A stretch of 59,212 nucleotides of DNA from Deltaproteobacteria bacterium (GTDB lineage Bacteria > Desulfobacterota > Binatia > Binatales > Binataceae): the NCBI GenBank assembly GCA_021817345.1, contig JAKAVC010000160.1, positions 1-59,212 on the forward strand. Reading direction: 5' to 3'. The notes under the pieces are model-generated. The model was not told the DNA's origin. It made no database searches and saw only the letters and a program-made list of their open reading frames with translations. The number at the start of each line of letters is the position of its first letter. The first letter of the stretch is position 1. Position numbers and translations under genes: made by a program. Positions 16,574-25,787 of this stretch are shown in pieces.

Positions 16574-16915
16574 TCATGTAACGCGGTAAAAACGCTCAAG
16601 TGTCCGCCGCGTCCGGAGGACCGCGATGTGCAGGTCGGACACTTCAGCGATCTCGTCATTGCGTTCCAGCGCCTTAACCAGAGAGACAAGTTGGTCGATC
16701 TGCCAACCGCAACCTCGCGCGGCGCGGATCGCAGCAACGCACGAGGCGCTTACTCCAGCTAACACTGCGAGAATCTCCGGCTTGTGCGCGCGGAGGCGGG
16801 CGATCAGGTCGGGCGTCAGGCGCTCGGCCGGCGCGATGTACAGACGGCCGTCCGGTCGGGGCTCAACCGTGATGCCTTGAGCCCGCAGCGTGCTGAGCAA
16901 TTCGATCACGCTCAT
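16574..16915 (-). CDS. TubC N-terminal docking-domain-like protein
   Basis: A 113-aa protein whose first 55 residues (MSVIELLSTLRAQGITVE, then LRAHKPEILAVL) match the TubC_N type domain. That domain was first seen in megasynthases and is also frequent in small plasmid proteins beside primases. The remainder (QIDQLVSLVKALERNDEIAE) is helical and unassigned. The start is ATG 16915, which overlaps the primase stop as ATGA; the 16993 start would lie deep in the primase gene. Coupling suggests it works with the primase, perhaps as a docking partner (inference). Confidence 0.65.
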   Translation of the reverse strand: MSVIELLSTLRAQGITVEPRPDGRLYIAPAERLTPDLIARLRAHKPEILAVLAGVSASCVAAIRAARGCGWQIDQLVSLVKALERNDEIAEVSDLHIAVLRTRRTLERFYRVT

Positions 16916-19914
16916 ATCTCGACCCCGTTCCCGTTGCCGTCCTGGGGCGCTGGAACTCCCGTCCGTTCCGCCGAATCGCCGCCGCCCTGCCACCCATCTT
17001 CCGTTGCGAGGCGGTCAATCTCTGCCTCCGCGACCGAATCGGCGGTACGGGGACTTTCGTCAGTTTTGTCGGTTGGTGGATTCAGAGGTTCCAGGGGTTC
17101 AGAAGGCCTTGTCGCGGTACTGACAATACTGACAAAAGTATCCCGCTCACCTTCTTGAGCCACTCGTGGGTTGATCAGGTATCGCGCCGCCGGGCGCCCG
17201 AATTGATATTGATTTACGCGCTTCACCCAGCCCGCTTCCTCCAAAACCTCAAGCGCCATTTCAACGTCGCGCCGGGCGCTAAGCCCGGTCCATGCCTGCC
17301 TATAGACGTCACGCGCACTGAACGGCTGCGGGAGCCTGTTAGCCAGAAGTTTTTTGCCGAGCGCAGCGGCGGCAGTCTCGGCTGGCGTCAGCGCACTCTG
17401 ATAGACTCTGCGCGTGTGCGCCTCCAGGAACTTGCACCAATCGAGCGCGCGCTGCATCGCGTCCTCAGACACGGCACCCGCTTGAGCATCGATCAAGTGG
17501 AAGATCAGGGCGAGCCGAGCGCAAAGGCCGCGGTACTTCGCGAGATGCGACAGAAAAGCCGCATGCTCGTCGCTGGTTCTGATCCTTCGCTCCAGCGTCT
17601 CGCGCCAAGCCGCAAACATGCTAAGCGCCCCCGGCGTTAGCCGCAGATAAGGCAGCTCATCCACCGCATCGGGCACGCAAGCGCCCACGTCTCGCGGTAT
17701 GAGACTGTTCAGGCGTCCATACACGGCATACGCGCGCTCGGCAGCGGTGCGGTCTGGCTCGCGATCTATGTTCTGCCACATGGTGGGTGGATCGGGATAA
17801 ACCGCAAGTTGGTAGCGCTGCATGAGTCCGTCGTCGTTTCCCCCGCCGAAAGTCTCGCGCATGTAAGCATCGAGCCGGTTCGGCGTAATGCCGCCGATCA
17901 CCGATAGACTCGCCGCCTCGATCCGGATCGTGCCGCGGCCGACGCGATCGTAGATGTAGCCGTACTTACCTCCCCACGCTTGCAAAAAGAACCCGCGCTC
18001 CGACGCGTGCTCCTCGCTGTCCAGTCGTGCAAGCAAAGCGCCGAGCTCATCACGGACAACCAGGAGGCCGTTAGCATTCTGGTTGAGCAGCTCGCCCAGC
18101 TTTTCGACGGTCGCGTCGTTAACCACGTAGCGGCGCGGCACCGGTTCCTCGCCGCAGCTTATCGCCGTGAGCTCGGCTTCCAGCTCCTCGGTCGGCTTGC
18201 CGCTACGAAGGCGCTTCCGAATCTCCTCCTCCAGTGCAGCGCCGCGCATAGCCGCCAGCTTGCGCTTGAACTCTGTCTCCTGCTGGCGGTCCTTGTACTC
18301 GCGCGCCGCGACCCGCTCGATCCGATGGATCGGTTTGAGCGCATCGGCCATAAGCGGCGACTTCATGATGCCCGGTCGCCCCACGATAATTCCCCACAGG
18401 TTGGCGACCTCACTCCAATCGTCGTGCGCCTTTGGACGGACGGCGATTTTGCGCCCAATGAGTGCGCCCGCCGCCACTATGGCGGGAATCGCGGCGTACT
18501 CAAGCGGCGCTTGAAAGCGTTCGGCTATGTCGCAGAGCCACGGACGCAGCGCGGCCGGGATCATCTCCGGCTCAAGCCGCGGCACTGGCACTGGCTCGGC
18601 GCCTATTTTTTCCGGTTTAGGCCAGTAGCCTATTGGATCAGTGCGAGCCGCTGTGGGCGCGGTAGAGCCGTTTCCCACAGGTTGCGCGCCCAGGTCGTGT
18701 ACCGCCTGTGCGCTCAGGCCGAATTGTTGCGCGATCTCCTTTTCTAACAGCGCCCTTACCGCCGGGTCGCGGCACGCCGCCAGCAACCGCGCGGCATCGC
18801 GGACGGCCGACACCTGGTCCGGGCGGGATACGAGCAGCGACAGCACGTATTCGGTGAGCGACTGTGCCCTGGCGAGCAACCCGCGGAAAGCCGCGGCTCC
18901 GTGCGTGCGGACAAATGTGTCTGGGTCCTCAGGCGGAGGGAGGAGCGCCACCCTGGCTGGCACTTCCGCCGAAAGAAAAGTCTCGGCCGACCTGGTGACA
19001 GCAACTTGTCCGGCGGCATCGCCGTCAAAAGAAAGCACGACCTCGGGTGCCAACCTCCGCAGTAGCATTGCCTGCCGGACCGTGAGCGCCGTGCCGCAGG
19101 TCGCGACAACATTGCGAACGCCCGCCTGCCAGAGCGCAATCGCGTCGAAATAGCCCTCGACCAGCACTGCCGACTTCTCCATCCGGATCGCCTCGGCTGC
19201 GGTATCGATCCCATAAAGCACTCGCGACTTTTGATAGATGGGTGAGTCCGGCGAATTGATGTACTTAGGCTGGGCCGCATCCAGGACGCGCGCGCCAAAG
19301 CCTATCACCCTGCCGCGCAGGTCGCGGATCGAAATGGTCAGCCGGCCCCATAGCGCCGCACGCGGGCTCTCGCCGCCGTACCCCGGAGGTTTGAGCAATC
19401 CGACTCGTATGCCGACATCCACCAGATTATAGCGGGCCAGGGCGGCGAGCAGCGCGGTCGCCTTGCGTGGAGCGTAACCGAGTTGAAATTGCTGTGCGGT
19501 TTGCTCACTAATTCCCCTCTCTGCCAGGTAAGCCCGGCAGGCCTGACCTTCCGTATCGGTGGCGAGCGTCGCTGCGAAAAACGCCGCCGCCTCAGCGTTG
19601 GCTGCGTAAAGCGGCGCTAAGTTCTGTTCGTCCCCGGCCGTATGCTCAATCCCCGCCTCTCGCGCGAGTTCAGCGATCGCCTCGCGCTTGTCGATCCCGC
19701 GCGTGCGCGCGACGAAGTCGATGATGTCGCCGTGGGCCTGACAGCCGTAACAGCGGTACTGCTGCTCCTCAGGGTAAACGTGAAACGATGGGGTTCTTTC
19801 GTCGTGGAAGGGGCATAGGCCGACAAGCGTCTTGCCGCTGCAGCGCAGCTTGACCCGCTCGCCAACCTCGTCCGCAAGCGAGAGCCTGCTCTTAATCTGC
19901 TCGATGATAGTCAT
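16912..19914 (-). CDS. Mobile-element primase: CHC2 zinc finger, Toprim and DUF3987 domains
   Basis: A 1,000-aa protein. The CHC2 zinc finger is intact (C34, H37, C55, C58 in CPFHDERTPSF and YRCYGC), followed by a DnaG-like catalytic core with Toprim (LVEGYFDAIALWQ, then LSFDGDAAGQ). The second half is a DUF3987 domain with a P-loop, GRPGIMKSP, near residue 508. Such fused primase/ATPase proteins drive replication of plasmids and integrative elements. I choose ATG 19914, overlapping the upstream stop as TGATG, over TTG 19917. It appears complete, so the element may replicate when excised or after transfer. Confidence 0.92.
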   Translation of the reverse strand: MTIIEQIKSRLSLADEVGERVKLRCSGKTLVGLCPFHDERTPSFHVYPEEQQYRCYGCQAHGDIIDFVARTRGIDKREAIAELAREAGIEHTAGDEQNLAPLYAANAEAAAFFAATLATDTEGQACRAYLAERGISEQTAQQFQLGYAPRKATALLAALARYNLVDVGIRVGLLKPPGYGGESPRAALWGRLTISIRDLRGRVIGFGARVLDAAQPKYINSPDSPIYQKSRVLYGIDTAAEAIRMEKSAVLVEGYFDAIALWQAGVRNVVATCGTALTVRQAMLLRRLAPEVVLSFDGDAAGQVAVTRSAETFLSAEVPARVALLPPPEDPDTFVRTHGAAAFRGLLARAQSLTEYVLSLLVSRPDQVSAVRDAARLLAACRDPAVRALLEKEIAQQFGLSAQAVHDLGAQPVGNGSTAPTAARTDPIGYWPKPEKIGAEPVPVPRLEPEMIPAALRPWLCDIAERFQAPLEYAAIPAIVAAGALIGRKIAVRPKAHDDWSEVANLWGIIVGRPGIMKSPLMADALKPIHRIERVAAREYKDRQQETEFKRKLAAMRGAALEEEIRKRLRSGKPTEELEAELTAISCGEEPVPRRYVVNDATVEKLGELLNQNANGLLVVRDELGALLARLDSEEHASERGFFLQAWGGKYGYIYDRVGRGTIRIEAASLSVIGGITPNRLDAYMRETFGGGNDDGLMQRYQLAVYPDPPTMWQNIDREPDRTAAERAYAVYGRLNSLIPRDVGACVPDAVDELPYLRLTPGALSMFAAWRETLERRIRTSDEHAAFLSHLAKYRGLCARLALIFHLIDAQAGAVSEDAMQRALDWCKFLEAHTRRVYQSALTPAETAAAALGKKLLANRLPQPFSARDVYRQAWTGLSARRDVEMALEVLEEAGWVKRVNQYQFGRPAARYLINPRVAQEGERDTFVSIVSTATRPSEPLEPLNPPTDKTDESPRTADSVAEAEIDRLATEDGWQGGGDSAERTGVPAPQDGNGNGVEI

Positions 19915-20222
19915 CAAGCACCACCTCCCGTTTGCGAAGTTGGAGCGACGACCATTTTTCGGGGGCGTCCGACCGGGCGGCGCTGGCGGGACTCAGCAAG
20001 TATGCGAGCGCGAAGTCCGGCCCACCACTCGTCCAGTAAGTCGTCCATGAAAAACCAGCGCTGGCCTAAACGCACCGCTGGTGGTACTTCCCCCCTCCGA
20101 TGGGCACCCCGCTCAAGTGCCCGACGAAGTCCCAGCGGGCTGCGGCCTAGCATCCTCGCCACCTCGGCCAAAGACAGCAGCCGTCGGGGCCGCCCGCCGT
20201 CGCCATTGCCGGGCGTGTTCAC
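19914..20222 (-). CDS. HTH protein with AT-hook, first gene of the replication operon
   Basis: A 102-aa protein (GTG 20222; a TTG at 20258 would add 12 residues). It has an HTH_17/excisionase-like region (LLSLAEVARMLGRSPLGLRRALE), a QRWFFMDDLLDEWWAGL segment and an AT-hook, VGRPRK. It is similar in plan to 15903-16193. It overlaps the primase start. Probably controls replication or excision genes. Confidence 0.65.
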   Translation of the reverse strand: MNTPGNGDGGRPRRLLSLAEVARMLGRSPLGLRRALERGAHRRGEVPPAVRLGQRWFFMDDLLDEWWAGLRARILAESRQRRPVGRPRKMVVAPTSQTGGGA

Positions 20223-20258
20223 GGCAACGCCCGCGCCCGAACCGGCGCGGCCCCGCAA

Positions 20259-21035
20259 TGATTTACGACCTTGATGTCTTGGAGCGCCCGCTCTACAGGA
20301 CGTAAAGCGGACAAAGGAGGGTCGGAGCTACTACTCGAGTCTGAGTCGGAATTGTTTCCGCTTCGGGCTCTCTTCGTGGTGGCCGAACGTCTAAATCTGG
20401 GAGCGTGGCCTTGCCGCCCACGGTGACGTAAGCTCACGCTCGTAAAGTTGCGGGCCGCAGGGTAACCGGTGAGACGCTCGGCGTTGCGCCTTATCCGGGA
20501 CTCCGCAGGAAGGATGCGACTCAGCCGTCGCGCGGCGTATCGTCTGAGCACGGGATTACAAAACAACCATTCTAGAATGACCGCGACCGTCTGCATCGGA
20601 TTCTATGGCCGGCTGCCGTCACCTCCGCCAGCACCTCTCCCATTAAAGAAGGTAACGGACCTAGGGCGTGCGTGCAACACGGACACGCCGCACACGGACA
20701 CGCGCGGGTCGCGCACATGGCCGCCGGCCGGCCCGTCATCGGCCAGACCACCGCTTTCTGGCGGAGAACCGGGACCGCGCCCGGTGCTCGTTTCACCCGC
20801 CCCAACCTGCGCACGCCGTACCACTGCGTACCATGACGCGCGCCTCAGAGCACGGTGAACCTAGCCGCCCAATTTCCGGCAAATTTCCGGCAACGAGATC
20901 GGTCCAGAGCGGTACGCCGTGGCCCGCAGTGCCACAGGCGGGAAGGAAGATACCCGTTGCGGCAGAAGGACTTGACGTATTTTTGATTGGTTCTGCAATG
21001 ATCCCGAGTTTTGCCGATTTATATCTCCGGAACCT
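20259..21035. other. Non-coding end of the mobile element
   Basis: Nearly 800 nt without a credible gene. Visible signals are a 12-bp palindrome CATTCTAGAATG (20568-20579), a repeated ACACGGACACG (about 20677-20703) and a tandem AATTTCCGGC (20871-20880 and 20882-20891). Such palindromes and short repeats near an attachment site and upstream of a primase operon could be recombinase or replication-protein sites, but none matches a known element. Open frames here are high-GC artefacts. Confidence 0.45.
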
Positions 21036-21068
21036 CAAGTCCGGGTTCGACTCCCGGCCGGGGCACCA
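21036..21068 (+). repeat. 3' tRNA fragment, probable attachment-site core (attR)
   Basis: The sequence contains a complete T-arm (CCGGG 21041-21045, loop TTCGACT, CCCGG 21053-21057), then an acceptor strand CCGGGGC (21058-21064), A and CCA (21066-21068). No matching 5' half (GCCCCGG...) is found upstream, so it is only the 3' end of a tRNA. Integrases that target tRNA genes leave such a fragment at the far end of the element. Orientation implies that the element lies to the left and the chromosome to the right; the intact tRNA should lie left of the window. Confidence 0.75.
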
Positions 21069-21145
21069 CCTTCCGTTGCGGCTTATAAACGTCGCGGCTC
21101 GCATCGCCTCAGGACAGACGCCACGTGCGGGACAGGCGAGCGAGC

Positions 21146-22321
21146 TTACGTCGGCCGGCCGCGCCCAAATTCCTGGCCTTTGGCTTCCACCACCGCGCAG
21201 CATTCGACTGCCGCGATGCTCGCCGGCGATTGCGGAAAATATCTGCGTCGAGCCCACAACGCCACGTTGACGAGGGTGATGAGCACTGGCACCTCGACCA
21301 GCGGTCCGATGACCGCGGCGAAAGCTTCTCCGCTATTGAGGCCGAAGGTCGCAACCGCCACCGCGATCGCCAGCTCAAAGTTGTTCGAAGCGGCCGTGAA
21401 CGACAATGTCGCCGACTGCGCGTAATTGGCGCCCGCCTGGTAGCTCATCGCAAACGACGCAACAAACATGATCACGAAGTAGAACAGGAGCGGGACTGCC
21501 ACGCGCACCACGTCCAAAGGCAAGTCGACGATCGCTTCACCCTTGAGCGAGAACATCACCACGATCGTGAACAGCAGCGCGACGAGCGTGATGGGGCTGA
21601 TCTTCGGAATAAAGTGCTCGCGATACCACTGCTTGCCTTTCGCACGGGTAAGGATCGCCCAGGTCAGCAGGCCGGCGGCGAAGGGTACGCCCAGGTAGAT
21701 TCCGACGCTCTCGGCAATTTCACCGATTGTCACATTCACGATCCCGCCTTCGAGCCCGAGCCATCGCGGGAGCACCGTGACGAAGACCATCGCGTAGAGC
21801 GAATAGAAAAGAACCTGGAATATCGAATTGAACGCGACCAGGCCCGCGCAATATTCCGCGTCGCCTTCCGCCAGGTCGTTCCACACGATTACCATCGCGA
21901 TGCATCGCGCAAGCCCGATCATGATCAGGCCCACCATGTAGGCGGGATAGGCGCGCAGAAAGAACACCGCGAGGCCGAACATCAGCAGCGGACCGACGAT
22001 CCAGTTCTGAACCAGCGAAAGTCCGAGAATCTTCCAGTCGCGGAAGACCGCGCCCAATTCGTCGTAATTAACCTTGGCCAGCGGGGGATACATCATGAGA
22101 ATCAGTCCCACCGCGATCGGAATCGAGGTTGTGCCGACGCTCAGCCGGTCGATCAGGGCCTTGATGTCCGGGACGAAATAGCCGAGACCGACGCCACACG
22201 CCATGGCAAGGAAGATCCACAACGTGAGGAAGCGATCGAGAAACGAAAGCCGACGCGCCCTTGCCGGCTCCGCACCTCTTCCGAGAGCGCCGACGGCCGG
22301 CGCATGTAAATTACTACCCAT
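21146..22321 (-). CDS. acr3: Arsenite efflux permease, ACR3 family
   Basis: A 391-aa inner-membrane protein with about ten hydrophobic segments. It has the ACR3 hallmark cysteine in [18 protein letters not shown] and the conserved [21 protein letters not shown]3 exports arsenite, here with an ArsA ATPase encoded upstream in the same operon. Last gene of the minus-strand ars operon, 149 nt after the ArsC fusion gene. Complete, with an AGAGGGCAG ribosome site before ATG 22321. Confidence 0.95.
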   Translation of the reverse strand: MGSNLHAPAVGALGRGAEPARARRLSFLDRFLTLWIFLAMACGVGLGYFVPDIKALIDRLSVGTTSIPIAVGLILMMYPPLAKVNYDELGAVFRDWKILGLSLVQNWIVGPLLMFGLAVFFLRAYPAYMVGLIMIGLARCIAMVIVWNDLAEGDAEYCAGLVAFNSIFQVLFYSLYAMVFVTVLPRWLGLEGGIVNVTIGEIAESVGIYLGVPFAAGLLTWAILTRAKGKQWYREHFIPKISPITLVALLFTIVVMFSLKGEAIVDLPLDVVRVAVPLLFYFVIMFVASFAMSYQAGANYAQSATLSFTAASNNFELAIAVAVATFGLNSGEAFAAVIGPLVEVPVLITLVNVALWARRRYFPQSPASIAAVECCAVVEAKGQEFGRGRPT

Positions 22322-22470
22322 TGCTCTGCCCTCTGCCCGTGACTAATACTTCAACGCGACCCTCAAGGTGCGGGCGCGAGCGCCGGTATGAGCAAGACGG
22401 CACGTTCGCGAGCCGAACCACCTGGTGGGTTCCGCCAAATCGATCCTGCTCCTCTCGACCCGCCGGGGCT

Positions 22471-23319
22471 TCACACAAGCGCGACCGGTTGCTCGTCGGC
22501 AGGACGCCGCGCCAGTTCGTCAGCGGTCAGCCGCGCATAGATCTCGATTAGATTGCCGTCGGGATCTTTCAGCCATAGCTCGTGCAGCGGCGTGCCCTTC
22601 CAGGTGGTGCGTGGCGGCTTTTCCACCTGCCATCCTGCCCGCGCCGCGTGGCGGTAAGCCTCGATTACCGCGTCCTTGTCCGCGAGTGCGACGCCGAAAT
22701 GGTACAACGTGTCGTGGTGAAGCTCCTTTCCGTCCGACACGAGAAGTACAAAGTTGAGCCTGAGTTCAGGACAGATGAAGGTCACGTAGCGATGGGTCCA
22801 TCCGCGCGGCTGGATTCCGAGCAGCCAGGAATAGAAGCGCGCGCTGCGCGCCAAATCGCGCACTCGGATGCTGGAATGAAATTCAATCGCCGCGGGGCCG
22901 GGCGGTAGCTCGCGCAACGCGGCCAGCACCTCGATTCGAGCTTTGATCTGATCGCGCGCAAGGCGGAACCTTGCGAGCCGTTCGCCGTCGCCAAGCGCCG
23001 GAGCCGGCGCGGCTGGGTCCGCAATCGGCCAGTGCAGCCGCCGCGCGTTGCCGAGGAACACCGGACATACCTCGTCCGCGCACAGCGTGATCACCGTATC
23101 GACGCCCCCAGGGTCGATACTGTCGACCGGCTTTGAGGTCTGAGCGGAAATATCGATTCCGATTTCCGCCATCGCCGCGATTGCGAGCGGATTCACCGCC
23201 GCGGGTTTCGATCCGGCGCTTTGCACGCGCACCGCATCACCGAAGATGGCGCGTGCCAATCCTTCGGCCATCTGGCTGCGCGCCGAATTCTGGACGCACA
23301 GGAAGAGGAGCCCTTTCAT
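22471..23319 (-). CDS. arsC: Fusion of thioredoxin-type arsenate reductase (ArsC) and a VOC/glyoxalase-like domain
   Basis: A 282-aa protein. Residues 1-135 are a low-molecular-weight-phosphatase-type ArsC with the CX5R loop (C8-VQNSA-R14) and the redox pair C80 and C85 in [10 protein letters not shown], so it should reduce arsenate with thioredoxin. Residues about 145-275 form a VOC fold: [16 protein letters not shown] and [11 protein letters not shown] supply candidate metal ligands. The VOC part lacks the CC pair of ArsI, so it is not an obvious C-As lyase. The start is ATG 23319, with GGAGA upstream, rather than 23379. Confidence 0.9.
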   Translation of the reverse strand: MKGLLFLCVQNSARSQMAEGLARAIFGDAVRVQSAGSKPAAVNPLAIAAMAEIGIDISAQTSKPVDSIDPGGVDTVITLCADEVCPVFLGNARRLHWPIADPAAPAPALGDGERLARFRLARDQIKARIEVLAALRELPPGPAAIEFHSSIRVRDLARSARFYSWLLGIQPRGWTHRYVTFICPELRLNFVLLVSDGKELHHDTLYHFGVALADKDAVIEAYRHAARAGWQVEKPPRTTWKGTPLHELWLKDPDGNLIEIYARLTADELARRPADEQPVALV

Positions 23320-23399
23320 CGGGTGTCTCCTTTCGGCCGCTCGCTCGGCAGAGCTCCGCGCTTGCCCCATTCGGACCATGACCGCCCGCAGTTTCGCAC

Positions 23400-23513
23400 T
23401 CGCTCGCAGCCGTCGCCCTTGCGCGTATCGGCGACGTGGATATGAGGATTCTCAAAACGCGCCGCCAGCCATCCGGTGCTGACCGGCATTTCGGCTTCGC
23501 GGTTGTTGTGCAT
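23400..23513 (-). pseudogene. N-terminal remnant of a rhodanese-type sulfurtransferase
   Basis: The minus-strand frame from ATG 23513 (or 23489) reads [19 protein letters not shown] then ADTRKGDG, close to the usual start of thiosulfate sulfurtransferases (VSTEWLA...VxDxRKGDGYERGHIPGA). It then turns into unrelated sequence ([11 protein letters not shown]) with no HIPGA motif or active-site cysteine loop. This looks like a decayed gene left inside the ars operon. Confidence 0.5.
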
Positions 23514-23517
23514 GACG

Positions 23518-23943
23518 TTACTCAGTTCGCCTCGGCACCGGGTTGTCGGCGACAATCTCACCTTCCACCTGACATGCCGCCGCAAGAGTGTTGTAAACCG
23601 TCCCGTATTTGCGGATGTTGAGGTGAAGCAGATCTACGCGATGCGGCGGCTCATCGGTGTTGATTCGGAGCATGTATCGGATACTGACGATTCGCGGCGG
23701 AGGTTCTTCGCGTTCGGCCACCACCTCGATTGACGCCGTATCGTAGCGAAAGCGCAGGATCTGCGAGAATCGCTCCACGTTCTTCAGCGCGCATGCGGCG
23801 AATGCCGTCGCCAGCAGCTCGGCCGGCCCAGGCAGCTCCGGGTCTTGTTGCGCGGAACCGTCGAAGCGGATTTCGCTCCGCTTGGCTTGCGCGCTCGCCT
23901 CGCCACCCTTTCGAACCGACGCCGAAACCTCATATCGCTGCAT
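23518..23943 (-). CDS. OsmC-family protein
   Basis: A 141-aa OsmC/Ohr-fold protein. Both family cysteines are visible, in FAACALKNVERF and LAAACQVEGE. OsmC proteins reduce organic peroxides with these thiols. It sits 47 nt after arsA in the ars operon, so it may deal with oxidative stress during arsenic exposure; that link is inferred from position. Complete, with ATG 23943. Confidence 0.8.
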   Translation of the reverse strand: MQRYEVSASVRKGGEASAQAKRSEIRFDGSAQQDPELPGPAELLATAFAACALKNVERFSQILRFRYDTASIEVVAEREEPPPRIVSIRYMLRINTDEPPHRVDLLHLNIRKYGTVYNTLAAACQVEGEIVADNPVPRRTE

Positions 23944-23990
23944 GGTGCTCGCGTACCTCCCGAAGCCTTGGTTCTAGTCGGGCGCAAGAT

Positions 23991-25775
23991 TCAGACCGTT
24001 TTCACAGCCGGGATAGCTCTTTCTCCGGTCGCATGAATTCCGAAAGCGCTGTCGCTCGCTCGCAGTGATGATCCAACGAGCCAGGGCAATACGAACACAG
24101 GTGACGCCAAACGACACACTTCCTCCAGGTAACGCGCTTCGTTTAGTCGTCGCGCGGCGAGCACCGGATCGCCAGGCGCGAGCGGAGTCAGGCTCTGATT
24201 GACGACCCATGCGAACGGCCTTATACCAGCGCGCCCAAGGTCGGACTGTAATTGCGCCGCTTCATGCACGGGCGTCGCCTCCGGCAAGGTGACGATGAGA
24301 ATCCTGGTGAACTCGGAATCGCGCAGGCGTGGCAGCAAGCGCCGAACTGGCTCGGGCACATTGCTGAGCGAGCGAAGCACATCGCGATGGTAAGCCTGTG
24401 CCGCGTCCAGAAGGAGCAAAGTATGGCCCGTCGGCGCCGTGTCGATCACCACGAATCCTTCCTCACCTTCCTCAACCAAGCCGGCGAAGGCGCGAAACAC
24501 GGCAATCTCCTGCGTGCACGGAGACCTCAGATCCTCTTCGAGCAGCGCACGGCCCTGCGCGTCCAGCCCCCTGCCCGCCGTACGCATCACTTCATCCGCG
24601 TATGCGCGCGTCTCCGCCTCAGGGTCGATTCGGCTGACGCGGACGCCGCTTCCTTCGACGCTTCGGTCAAGGCCACGCCCCGCCGGGTCGGTGGTCGTGA
24701 GGTGCACGCGATGGCCCTGCCGGGCCAGTTCGACAGCGATGATACCTGCGACGGTGGTTTTGCCAACGCCGCCTTTGCCCATCGTCATGACGATTCCGCG
24801 TCCCGCGTGCGCTATCTCGGAAATCAGCGCGGACAGGGATGGCAATTCGGTCGTCGCGCTGGCGGCACCGCAAGCAACACGCGCACGAGCCGTGCCGGGC
24901 CGCGCCAAGGCGCGCAGCACGTCAACTCCAACGAGGTTGGTCGAGAGAAGGGGAAGCTCCGTGCGTGGAAGAAAGGCAAGTGTCCGCGGCAGATTTCGCA
25001 GCGCATCATGCGCGCGTTTCTCGAATTCGCAGGCGATCGGATCCGACTTATCGCTCGCCTTGAAGACGCCGTTGAGTACAAGGTGCTGATTCAGAACTCC
25101 CAGTGCTTTCAGCTCGCCGCTGGCGCGTTCAGCTTCGGCGAGGGCCTCGCGCTCCGGACGGCTTACGATGATCAGCGCCGTCGCTTTCGGGTCGGTTAAC
25201 GCGCGGCGCGAAGCCTCGTAGAGCGCCTGTTGCGACTTGAGCCCGGCCAGCGGGCCCAGACAGGAAGTTCCGCCGACATTGGTCTGGAGAAAATTGCTCC
25301 ACGCCGCCGGCAGGCTCAGCAGGCGCAGAGTATGCCCGGTCGGCGCGGTATCGAAAATCACGTGGTCGAACCCCTCGGTCGCTTTCGGATCGCCCATCAG
25401 CTTCGAGAATTCGTCGAAGGCCGCTATTTCAACCGTGCACGCTCCCGACAACTGTTCCTCGATGCTTGCGACGGCTTCGCGCGGGAGCACGCCACGATAC
25501 GGTCCGACCACTCGTTCCCGGTAGTCCCGCGCGGCCGCCTCAGGGCTGATGTTGAGGGCAAAGAGACCCGGCACTTCGCCAACCGGCGTGGGGATAAAGC
25601 CGATTCGAGTCTCCAGAACTTCGTCCAGGTTGGATGCCGGATCGGTGCTGACCAGCAGCACCCGTTTGCCGCGGCGCGCGAGTTCAATCGCGCACGCGCA
25701 CGCGACCGAGGTTTTGCCGACTCCGCCCTTGCCGGTAAAGAAAAGATACCTGGTGGCGTCTTCGAGAAATTCCAT
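23991..25775 (-). CDS. arsA: Arsenite-stimulated ATPase ArsA with two nucleotide-binding domains
   Basis: A 594-aa protein with two homologous ArsA/GET3 ATPase halves. Each has a deviant Walker A, GKGGVGKT (near residues 15 and 334), and the DTAPTGHTL switch motif (near 143 and 443). Duplicated ArsA is the usual size for efflux-coupled pumps. It powers arsenite export through the ACR3 permease and receives metalloid from ArsD, which is fused into the gene 12 nt upstream. The first copy has the usual STDPASNLDEV; the second has TTTDPAGRGLD. Confidence 0.95.
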   Translation of the reverse strand: MEFLEDATRYLFFTGKGGVGKTSVACACAIELARRGKRVLLVSTDPASNLDEVLETRIGFIPTPVGEVPGLFALNISPEAAARDYRERVVGPYRGVLPREAVASIEEQLSGACTVEIAAFDEFSKLMGDPKATEGFDHVIFDTAPTGHTLRLLSLPAAWSNFLQTNVGGTSCLGPLAGLKSQQALYEASRRALTDPKATALIIVSRPEREALAEAERASGELKALGVLNQHLVLNGVFKASDKSDPIACEFEKRAHDALRNLPRTLAFLPRTELPLLSTNLVGVDVLRALARPGTARARVACGAASATTELPSLSALISEIAHAGRGIVMTMGKGGVGKTTVAGIIAVELARQGHRVHLTTTDPAGRGLDRSVEGSGVRVSRIDPEAETRAYADEVMRTAGRGLDAQGRALLEEDLRSPCTQEIAVFRAFAGLVEEGEEGFVVIDTAPTGHTLLLLDAAQAYHRDVLRSLSNVPEPVRRLLPRLRDSEFTRILIVTLPEATPVHEAAQLQSDLGRAGIRPFAWVVNQSLTPLAPGDPVLAARRLNEARYLEEVCRLASPVFVLPWLVGSSLRASDSAFGIHATGERAIPAVKTV

Positions 25776-25787
25776 AGCGAGAGCCTC

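Noticed and set aside
20793-21257. Minus-strand open frame of 154 aa containing GRESNPDL
   Set aside because: GRESNPDL-type peptides arise when the antisense of a tRNA 3' end is translated; the frame lies over the tRNA fragment and has no family features.
21125-22309. Plus-strand 394-aa open frame
   Set aside because: His/Asp/Arg-rich antisense of the ACR3 permease; typical high-GC shadow.
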